A stretch of DNA of 38,680 bases from Chloroflexota bacterium (GTDB taxonomy: Bacteria; Chloroflexota; Dehalococcoidia; Dehalococcoidales; JACPPQ01): NCBI GenBank assembly GCA_016190925.1, contig JACPPQ010000084.1, positions 1 through 38,680 of the forward strand. The letters are read 5' to 3'. Each line of letters starts with the position of its first letter. Position 1 is the first letter of the stretch. The position numbers and the translations under genes are program-made. A model generated the notes under the pieces. It searched no databases, was not told where the DNA came from, and saw only the letters and a list, made by a program, of their open reading frames with translations. Shown here piece after piece: positions 1-7,505 of the stretch.

Positions 1-170
1 CAGGCGGACGGGGAATCCATGAAGCCGATAGCTGGATTCTCCGCCTACGCGGAGAATGACAGTAAATGTAGATGAAGTTGAAAAGGTGATTAGCTATTAA
101 CCTGACGCGATACTAGCTCTCCCGGTTTTTGCGTTGATACAGGTTGCTTCATTACCCATGCTGATTCTTC

Positions 171-485
171 CTACTTCTCATCTGTGGTAGCGCCATGCTT
201 CGCCAGTGCCCGTCCCAGTCCAAGTGCCCATTCTCTGGCCTTGTAGGCAAGGAAGCCGAGCATACCCAGGATGCCTACCGTCGGGAGAAAGATGGCAAAC
301 ACCAGTCCGGCAAACGGCCCGAATATCATCACCAGGGGAGCAGGCACCTTGACATACCTGGCTCCGCCATCGGTGGGCAGGATGCGGATGTCTCCGTAAA
401 GCGGGACAAGCTCCAGGGTAGCCAGGTTGAGATAGACGCCGCGTCTGACAGGTTCTCCTCCATGATACTTCCTCATCATCTTCAT
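171..485 (-). CDS. small hypothetical membrane protein (104 aa)
   Basis: ORF with hydrophobic segment VPAPLVMIFGPFAGLVFAIFLPTVGILGMLGFLAYKA; AGGAGG-like RBS upstream on the minus strand (aaaaaggaggtaagca). Confidence 0.6.
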   Translation of the reverse strand: MKMMRKYHGGEPVRRGVYLNLATLELVPLYGDIRILPTDGGARYVKVPAPLVMIFGPFAGLVFAIFLPTVGILGMLGFLAYKAREWALGLGRALAKHGATTDEK

Positions 486-671
486 TGCTTACCTCCTTTT
501 TCCGATTTCATCCAGCCCCTTATCCACCCACACTTATTCTATTACTGGAGACCGGCGAAGGACATCAGTAGAACACCTGAAAGAAGAGGATAAAACACCT
601 GAGAGATAGCGAAGCGAAGGGTGATTGTAAGAGTAGAGAGGGAAATTGACAACTCAATGGACTCAACAAGC

Positions 672-1346
672 TCATGAGTCTGAGCGCACCAGTCCTTTGC
701 GGATGGCATACTTGATAAGCTCGGCACGGTTGTGGAAGCCCAGTTTCTCCATGAGGTTTGTGCGGTGGGTCATGATGGTCTTGATGCTCAAATGAAGAGT
801 ATCGGCGATTTGCTGTGCGGTGTTCCCCTCGGCAATCAGCTTGAGCACCTGCTTCTCGCGGTCGCTCAACCCGTCATACAGTAGCTCATCTTCAGGCACC
901 TCTGTCCGCTCCAGGAACCCTTTTATCACTTTGTCAGCTATCTCCGGGTCGACAAACGCCCTGCCTTGAGACACGGCTCGTATGGCTGCCAGCAGGTCGC
1001 TTCCCACGGCTTTCTTGAGCACATAGCCGGCCGCGCCTGCCTTGAGAAAACGGTAGATATACTCGGTATCGGTATACTGCGTCAGCACCAGAATCCTGGT
1101 CCGGGGCCTTATCTTCATTATCTCCAGGGTAGCTTCCAAACCCCCAAGTCCAGGCATGGCGATGTCCATGAGCACTACGTCCGGTGATAGCTCGATTGCC
1201 CTTTCAATAGCCTCTTTCCCATCGGCGGCTTCTCCTACCACTTCTATATCTTCATGAGGCGAGAGAATCATGCGTATTCCCTCACGGACAATTCCGTGGT
1301 CATCGGCAACTAATACCCTGATTTTTGTTGTGCTATGGTCTTCCAT
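672..1346 (-). CDS. NarL/FixJ family response regulator (receiver + LuxR HTH)
   Basis: RVLVADDHGIVREGIRMIL...DVVLMDIAMPGLGG...LSDREKQVLKLIAEGNTAQQIADTLHLSIKTIMTHRTNLMEKL. Confidence 0.95.
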   Translation of the reverse strand: MEDHSTTKIRVLVADDHGIVREGIRMILSPHEDIEVVGEAADGKEAIERAIELSPDVVLMDIAMPGLGGLEATLEIMKIRPRTRILVLTQYTDTEYIYRFLKAGAAGYVLKKAVGSDLLAAIRAVSQGRAFVDPEIADKVIKGFLERTEVPEDELLYDGLSDREKQVLKLIAEGNTAQQIADTLHLSIKTIMTHRTNLMEKLGFHNRAELIKYAIRKGLVRSDS

Positions 1347-3072
1347 TCACCGGCACCTCGATGGTGATGTGCGTTCCGCTTCCCGGCTCCGATTCAACGA
1401 GGAGCTTTCCTTCCAGAAGGGCGACTCTCTCTTTCATGCCCAGCAGTCCGAGTCCGCGGGTCTTGTCTGCCTTCAGTCTGACGGCATTTACATCGAATCC
1501 TTCTCCGTCATCTTCCACCTCTATGCGGATGACAGAGTCTTCGAACTCCACGCTGAGTACCACGTTGCGCGCCTGGGCATGCCTGGCTATGTTGGTAAGC
1601 GCTTCCTGAACGACCCGGAAAAGCACCGTTTCTTTTTCCTGAGGGAGCTTCCTTTCACTGCCGGTTACTTCTACGCGTACCTTGATGTCGAGGCTTCCCA
1701 GCCGGCTTTCGGCGTACCATCTTATCGCGGAAAGAAGGCCGAGGTCGTCCAGCACCGACGGACGCAAGTCAAAGATAATCTTGTGCAGGTTGTCTATAGT
1801 CTTGATAGCCAGGTTTCTGGTATCTGTGAGTATGCTCCTGGTCTTTCCCGCAATGCTATCGGATGCTGCCAGGGCTGCCTCCAGCTTCATGACCATGCCG
1901 GCAACCGACTGGCTGGTCTCGTCATGAAGCTCACGGGCGATGCGTTTTCGCTCTTCCTCCTGTGCCGTGAGGACCTTCCGTAGCAGTTCCCCGCGGGCAG
2001 CCTCCTCCGCTTCAATCTCGCGGAATGATTCTTCTAGCTGCCTGGTGCGCTCCTCGACCCTTGCTTCAAGCTCCTTGTTCCAATTCTGGCTTTCATCCAG
2101 GGATTTCTTGAGTTCTGACCGCATGGTATCGAAGCTGCGGCTGAGCTGGCCGATTTCATCGTCGCCAAGCTGCGGGATAGGTAGAGAAAGGTCGCCCCTG
2201 GAAATGCCTCTGGCTGCTGAGGTTAGCTGGCCTAGCGGCTTGACCAGGCTCCGTGCCATGCCCCAGCTTAGCAGGAGGGCAATTACCAGCGATGAGAGGC
2301 CGAAAATGATGAAGCGTTCCCGCATGGTACGCACCGGGGCAAGGGCTTCCCTTTCCGGCTGCCTCAATGCCACAGACCACGGAGCACCGGAAAGACGCGC
2401 AAGTTCGGTGACCTCGGCTTCAGCCGGGTTAGCGCTGTCCTGCCCTCTCCCAAGCACCCGCTGGGGATTGCTGCTCGCCAGTACCACTCCTTTGCTATCA
2501 ATTATATCGATGTAGCTGCTTCCTCCCAACGCAATAGGCCGGGTGAAGTCCTGGAAGGTGCGGCCTGCGGGGTCAATCTGACCTCCCACCAGGCCGGCCA
2601 TTTTCCCCTCCCTGTTCCGCAGGGGAGTGACCATGAAGATGGTTTTCTGGTCGGCAGGCTTGGTGGTGAGAACGTCGGAGATGAGCGGCCGCCCGGTGTT
2701 CAGGCTCTGTGCTATCGGGGGATAACCACTGATGTCAGCCCCCACGAAGTCCTGGTTGAATGGCTCAGACCATAGCACGGTGCCTGTTTCATCGGTGATG
2801 AAAACCCCGCCGTTGAAGATAGAGCCGAGGTATACACTGTGCAGCTCCCGTTTCTCAGGCCCCGGGTCGTTGTCCTCTATGTCTACTCCCTGTGCGAACC
2901 GGATATTGTCCAGGCGTTCGAGGTTTTGTCTTAATATATAATCAAGGTAGTTGCCGGTTGCCTGTGCCAGGGCCTGGCGTTCGTGGGACACCCGCTCCGA
3001 GCTTTCCCGCACGGCCAGCCAGCCCGATACTACCAGGGCGGTAAGCATCAGGAGCATGGCCACGGCCACCAT
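1333..3072 (-). CDS. sensor histidine kinase (extracytoplasmic Cache-like domain, HAMP, HisKA_3, HATPase)
   Basis: N-terminal TM, HAMP-like region after second TM, RIARELHDETSQ H-box, HATPase motifs DDGEGFD...GLGLLGMKERV; overlaps the response regulator gene. Confidence 0.93.
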   Translation of the reverse strand: MVAVAMLLMLTALVVSGWLAVRESSERVSHERQALAQATGNYLDYILRQNLERLDNIRFAQGVDIEDNDPGPEKRELHSVYLGSIFNGGVFITDETGTVLWSEPFNQDFVGADISGYPPIAQSLNTGRPLISDVLTTKPADQKTIFMVTPLRNREGKMAGLVGGQIDPAGRTFQDFTRPIALGGSSYIDIIDSKGVVLASSNPQRVLGRGQDSANPAEAEVTELARLSGAPWSVALRQPEREALAPVRTMRERFIIFGLSSLVIALLLSWGMARSLVKPLGQLTSAARGISRGDLSLPIPQLGDDEIGQLSRSFDTMRSELKKSLDESQNWNKELEARVEERTRQLEESFREIEAEEAARGELLRKVLTAQEEERKRIARELHDETSQSVAGMVMKLEAALAASDSIAGKTRSILTDTRNLAIKTIDNLHKIIFDLRPSVLDDLGLLSAIRWYAESRLGSLDIKVRVEVTGSERKLPQEKETVLFRVVQEALTNIARHAQARNVVLSVEFEDSVIRIEVEDDGEGFDVNAVRLKADKTRGLGLLGMKERVALLEGKLLVESEPGSGTHITIEVPVNGRP

Positions 3073-3310
3073 GAGTGCTATTCTTCGACCCAGATGAGTG
3101 CTAATGGCGGACTCCTCCTGTGTACTAAAGGCTCAAAATTGAAAGTTCAAAAAAGGTTAGCGAGGATTAATTGCACGTTGCACCTTATACTCTCTATGTA
3201 GTATATTCTCTAATATGTTATGCCGTAATTGCAGGTATGTCAAAACCGTGAAAACAGGAATTGTTACAGCTACGCAATAGCAAATATTTGGGATGTTATC
3301 TAAGCGGCAA

Positions 3311-3335
3311 ACAGGTACTTTTCGGGAATAGCACT
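3311..3335 (+). promoter_or_regulatory. putative regulator site (ACAGGTACTTTT-N-GAATAGCA motif)
   Basis: acaggtacttttcgggaatagcact lies in the divergent intergenic region and resembles intergenic motifs at 7338 and 18629. Confidence 0.3.
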
Positions 3336-3508
3336 GTTCTGACAACGCAACCATGCGTGAAAAATGACGTGTTCATGCGATTGTAGAAATCAGGTATAGG
3401 GCATCCTGTATTATCATTAATTAGCGAAAAACAGGGCAAATATTGTATAAATGCAGGGTATATTTTACTTCAAATCTGACCAGATAAGGATTAGAATAGT
3501 AGACGGGT

Positions 3509-4222
3509 ATGGATGCTATCACGGTATTACCACTTATTTCCTCTATATTGAGCCTTATCTTTGGACTGACAGTCCTTGACCAGTTCTTGGCCAGGAGAAA
3601 ACCCTATCAGCTCATATGGGCCATCGGCCTGCTTATGTACTTCATCGGCACGGGATGCGAGTTCTGGGCCGGGAAGTGGGGGCTGAATGCCACGGTCCTT
3701 CGCGTGTGGTATCTTTTTGGCGCTGTGCTGGTAGCCGCATACCTCGGCATGGGCACGCTTTACCTGGTTACTCCGCGGCGTACTGCCAATATAGTCCTGA
3801 CAATCCTCCTTGCAGCATCTGTATATGCTGCTTTTATGGTGTTTACTGCAAACATCGACCTGCGTGGCTTTACCACTCTTTCCGGTGAAGCAATGCCCGG
3901 TGGTATCAGGCTTATGACTCCCGTTTTTAATACCTTCGGAACGGTTGCCCTGGTGGGAGGCGCGGCGTACAGCGCCTGGGTCTTCTGGAAACACAAGCTT
4001 ATGCCCTACCGTATGATTTCCAATATTCTCATCGCCGTTGGGGCAATAATGCCAGCCGCCGGAGGTACCTCGATGAGGCTGACCGGGCACCTTACGCTTT
4101 TCTACGTCCTTGAACTCATCGGTATTATACTTATCTTCACCGGTTTTCTGCGCAGCCGGGAGGTTTTCGGATTCTACCGTTTTCCTTTTGTTCACGGGTT
4201 TCACAAGATAGGGTCGGACTAG
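3509..4222 (+). CDS. polytopic membrane protein, unknown function (about 7 TM helices by eye)
   Basis: 237 aa with many hydrophobic segments; first gene of the + strand cytochrome operon. Confidence 0.75.
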   Translation: MDAITVLPLISSILSLIFGLTVLDQFLARRKPYQLIWAIGLLMYFIGTGCEFWAGKWGLNATVLRVWYLFGAVLVAAYLGMGTLYLVTPRRTANIVLTILLAASVYAAFMVFTANIDLRGFTTLSGEAMPGGIRLMTPVFNTFGTVALVGGAAYSAWVFWKHKLMPYRMISNILIAVGAIMPAAGGTSMRLTGHLTLFYVLELIGIILIFTGFLRSREVFGFYRFPFVHGFHKIGSD

Positions 4223-4285
4223 ACCTGCTTTCTCTCCGCCGAAGTTGTAACCAATAATTCTCAACGACTGGGAAGGAGGATAGGC

Positions 4286-5236
4286 ATGGGATTGAATGTA
4301 CCAGAGTACCCGGGACCCGGAAGGAAGAGAGCTTTTCTTTTACTGACAGCGGTGGCGGCTGCTGTAATCGGTATCCTCGTTTTCGGAACCGCCAGGGACT
4401 ATGTCCAGGGTGGGGGTTATGTCCCCGACGAAGCAAAATGCCTGGTATGCCATAGTAACCCGGACCTGGCCAAGAACACTCCGCAGGGTAAAATATCACT
4501 GTATGTCAACGAGGTTGTTGCCAGCACCTCGGCCCACCGCTTCATCGATTGTACTACCTGCCATACCACCAAGCCGCATGAAGTGGCTACTCCGTTGACC
4601 AAGCTCTCTCTGGCCCAGAAATGCGGCTCCTGTCACCAGTATCAGTACAAGCTGCACCTGGAGAGCATTCACGGACAGCAGTTAGCCCAAGGCAATCCAG
4701 ACGTTGCTACCTGTGTTGATTGCCACAGCAGAAAAGGTGACTCGCACGGCGTTATCCGCGTGCTGGAGCACGATGCGCCTACGTATAAGAAAAACATCGC
4801 CGAGACCTGTGCCAGGTGCCATGATAATGATGAGCTGATGAAAGACTATGGCATCGTGGAGAAGGTCTACGAATCATATATGCGCAGCTTCCATGGCAAG
4901 GCCTTGCAGTTGAGCGGCTACGAATTAGGCTCCCTCAACAAAGCTACATGCACCAATTGTCATGGAGTGCATGACATAAAGAGCGCCGGTGACCCCCAGG
5001 CGCCGGTTGCCGGCGCGGACAACCTGGTCAAGACATGTGAGCAGTGTCATCCCGGCGCCGGGGTGGAGTTTGCCAAAGGTTTTCTGGGGCACCGGGAGGC
5101 TTCCCGTGATAACGTTCCCCAGGCGCATTATACCGAGATTATCTTCCGCACACTGATGATATCTGTCGTTGCCTTCGGTATCTTCCTGATGCTAATTGCC
5201 ATCGTGAGATTCTCGATTAACAGGTGGAGGGAATAG
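4286..5236 (+). CDS. membrane-anchored hepta-heme cytochrome c (7 CXXCH)
   Basis: CLVCH, CTTCH, CGSCH, CVDCH, CARCH, CTNCH, CEQCH; N-terminal signal/TM and C-terminal TM; RBS gggaaggagg upstream. Confidence 0.93.
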   Translation: MGLNVPEYPGPGRKRAFLLLTAVAAAVIGILVFGTARDYVQGGGYVPDEAKCLVCHSNPDLAKNTPQGKISLYVNEVVASTSAHRFIDCTTCHTTKPHEVATPLTKLSLAQKCGSCHQYQYKLHLESIHGQQLAQGNPDVATCVDCHSRKGDSHGVIRVLEHDAPTYKKNIAETCARCHDNDELMKDYGIVEKVYESYMRSFHGKALQLSGYELGSLNKATCTNCHGVHDIKSAGDPQAPVAGADNLVKTCEQCHPGAGVEFAKGFLGHREASRDNVPQAHYTEIIFRTLMISVVAFGIFLMLIAIVRFSINRWRE

Positions 5237-6001
5237 ATGGAGAGGATATCTACGGAAGCCACAACCGCCAGTTTAGCTAAACCTGTGGAAGAGAAAATCA
5301 AGCGTTTTGATATCCACCAGATAATCCAGCATGCCTGGATGATGGTGAGCTTTATCCTTCTGGTAGTCACCGGCTTCCCCCTTAAGTTCAGCGAGTGGGC
5401 TTTCAGCCAGTGGTGGGTGGGCGTGTGGGGTGGAATCGATGCCGTGCGTTCGGTGCACCATGTCTCCGCTTATGCTATTGTCATCGTTTGCATCTATCAT
5501 CTCCTTTATCTGGGATATAATAGTCTGATTCTTCGCAGGCCGATAGGTGTAAAGATGATTCCCAGCATTGACGACTTCTCCAAGCTGCTCCAGGAAGTTA
5601 GCTATTTCATGGGTATCAGCAAAGAGCGTCCTGAATATGACCGGTTCTCCTGGAAGGAGAAATTCGATTACTGGGCTATCTTCTGGGGCATGCCGGTCAT
5701 GGGAGGCTCCGGCTTTATCCTGATGTACCCGGTGTTCGCCAGCAAGGTCCTTCCGGGATGGATGATACCGGCGGCTATGATAGCCCATAGCGATGAGGCG
5801 ATGCTGGCCTTGAGCTGGATATTCCTGGTACACATCTTCTTTAATCACTTCTCTCCCGGTATCTTCCCCATAAATACCTCCATATTCACTGGCAAGGTTG
5901 CCACGGAGCGATATGCCAGGGAACATCCTCTGGAGTATCGCAGCCTGACGGGTGAGCCAGAAACGGAGGAGGGTACGGAAGAGAGTAAGGAGCAGGCATG
6001 A
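5237..6001 (+). CDS. cytochrome b / b561-family integral membrane subunit (FdnI/CbcL-C-terminal-like)
   Basis: multiple TM helices with conserved His (IIQHAW, SVHHVSAYAIVIVCIYHLLYLG, IFLVHIFFNHF). Confidence 0.88.
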   Translation: MERISTEATTASLAKPVEEKIKRFDIHQIIQHAWMMVSFILLVVTGFPLKFSEWAFSQWWVGVWGGIDAVRSVHHVSAYAIVIVCIYHLLYLGYNSLILRRPIGVKMIPSIDDFSKLLQEVSYFMGISKERPEYDRFSWKEKFDYWAIFWGMPVMGGSGFILMYPVFASKVLPGWMIPAAMIAHSDEAMLALSWIFLVHIFFNHFSPGIFPINTSIFTGKVATERYAREHPLEYRSLTGEPETEEGTEESKEQA

Positions 6002-6246
6002 AATACTTTCGTGAAATCTTCGATGATAAGCTAACCAAAGCCGCGGGCATAATTCTCCTGCTTATCATAGGACTGGTTACCTTTAATAGTGTTTCCGACC
6101 TCCCGGAAGAATACCCGCTTTTTGGGGTCCTCAACTTTTCACTGGTGCCGGTGCTGTTCATCGCCGGTGGTATCGTTTTTGTTCTTGCCATTCTGAAATT
6201 TAGCAACGGAGAGGACGATGGGACATCTGAGAAGTCATCGGAATAA
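5998..6246 (+). CDS. small two-TM membrane protein of the cytochrome operon
   Basis: 82 aa; AAGIILLLIIGLVTFNSV and LVPVLFIAGGIVFVLAIL; overlaps both neighbours. Confidence 0.75.
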   Translation: MKYFREIFDDKLTKAAGIILLLIIGLVTFNSVSDLPEEYPLFGVLNFSLVPVLFIAGGIVFVLAILKFSNGEDDGTSEKSSE

Positions 6247-7339
6247 ACTGTTCTTTCTGATGTTCGGCGGGGCAATAGGAATAATCCTGCTGGTCGTTGG
6301 CGGATACCAGCTTGTGGAGTTCTCCGATTCCGTTGGATTTTGTGGCCGGCTCTGTCACACCGTGATGTATCCAGAATATACCACTTACCAGGCATCTCCC
6401 CATTCCAGGGTGAAGTGCGCGGAATGCCATGTCGGCTCCGGCGCGGATTATCTGGTGAGGTCCAAGGTCAGCGGCGTGCCGCTCATCTTCTCTACTATCT
6501 TTAATAGCTATCATCGACCCATTCCCACCCCGGTGGAGAACCTGCGTCCTGCCCCGGAGACCTGCGAACAGTGCCACCGCCCGGAAAAGTTCTCCGGCGA
6601 CCTTGTCCGCGTACATATCTCTTACCAGCAGGACGAAAACAACACCAGGAAGGTTGACACCCGTGTCTTGCCCGTTGGCGGGGGCGGCCTTGATGCAGCC
6701 CAGGGTATCCACTGGCACATTGCCGCCAGGGTCTGGTATCTGGCGCTGGACGAGCAACTCCAGGACATCGCCTGGGTTGGGGTTGAGGAACAGGGAGGTG
6801 AGCTGACCGAATATCTTGACCCGAAGAAGGCGGCTGAAGTCACTCCGGAGCGGCTCAAGAACGAGAAACGCCTGATGGACTGCATCGATTGTCACAATCG
6901 GGCGACTCACATCTTCCGCTCTCCGAACGACCTGATTGATGCGGCGCTTTCTCAGGGTATGATAGATAGCAGCCTGCCTTTTATCAAGCGGGAAGGACTC
7001 AAAGCCCTCGACCCGCCCAATTCCAGCCTGGCTGAAGCTGTCGCCAAAATAGAAGCCATCAAGGACTTTTACCGCACTTCTTATCCCCAGGTATCAAAGG
7101 AAAAGAAGGCCGCTATTGACAGGGCGGTCGAGCAGCTAAAGGAAGTTGCCCGTCTGACCACTTTCCCTGAGATGAAGGTTACCTGGAAGAGCTACCTCAG
7201 CAATGCCGGGCATCAGGAATCTCCGGGTTGTCTAAGATGTCACGGCAAGCTGACAGCCACCAGCGGCCCGCAGAAGGGCACCCCCGTTGGCATTAACTGC
7301 GAGTCCTGCCACTACTTTGAGTTGCGCATACCAAAATAG
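6218..7339 (+). CDS. NapC/NirT-like multiheme cytochrome c (5 CXXCH + 1 CX3CH)
   Basis: N-terminal TM then FCGRLCHTVMYPEYTTYQASPHSRVKCAECHVGSGADYLVRSK; CEQCH, CIDCH, CLRCH, CESCH. Confidence 0.9.
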   Translation: MGHLRSHRNKLFFLMFGGAIGIILLVVGGYQLVEFSDSVGFCGRLCHTVMYPEYTTYQASPHSRVKCAECHVGSGADYLVRSKVSGVPLIFSTIFNSYHRPIPTPVENLRPAPETCEQCHRPEKFSGDLVRVHISYQQDENNTRKVDTRVLPVGGGGLDAAQGIHWHIAARVWYLALDEQLQDIAWVGVEEQGGELTEYLDPKKAAEVTPERLKNEKRLMDCIDCHNRATHIFRSPNDLIDAALSQGMIDSSLPFIKREGLKALDPPNSSLAEAVAKIEAIKDFYRTSYPQVSKEKKAAIDRAVEQLKEVARLTTFPEMKVTWKSYLSNAGHQESPGCLRCHGKLTATSGPQKGTPVGINCESCHYFELRIPK

Positions 7340-7368
7340 GTACTTTTCCTGAAAAAAGCAGGTACTTA
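7338..7368 (+). promoter_or_regulatory. putative regulator site: AGGTACTTTTCCTGAAAAAAGCAGGTACTTA repeat
   Basis: AGGTACTT occurs twice 22 bp apart with TTTTC/GAAAA symmetry between; about 30-60 bp upstream of a TATAAT (7399-7404). Confidence 0.35.
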
Positions 7369-7398
7369 TATCCTATGGAATGCGCAGGTAGTTAGTGC

Positions 7399-7404
7399 TA
7401 TAAT
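7399..7404 (+). promoter_or_regulatory. putative -10 element of the 9-heme lipoprotein gene
   Basis: tataat about 100 bp upstream of the ATG at 7506, just downstream of the AGGTACTT repeats. Confidence 0.3.
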
Positions 7405-7505
7405 ATCCCCTGAAACTAAGTATTTGCGTATCATCAGTTTGCCCTAAAAAGCTGTTTTTGGTGCTTGTGCGTTCAGAAATCTCTTAATTTTCTAAGGAGG
7501 TGTAG

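Noticed and set aside
1-60. attctccgcctacgcggagaatgaca hairpin at window start
   Set aside because: Resembles the common TTCC...GGAATGACA class of interspersed repeats; truncated by the window edge so no further claim.
1270-1983. 237-aa + strand ORF
   Set aside because: Antisense to the histidine kinase/response regulator pair, which are strongly supported.
3527-4264. 245-aa minus strand ORF
   Set aside because: Antisense to the polytopic membrane protein; low hydrophobicity, no recognisable motif.
5273-5926. 217-aa minus strand ORF
   Set aside because: Antisense shadow of the cytochrome b gene.
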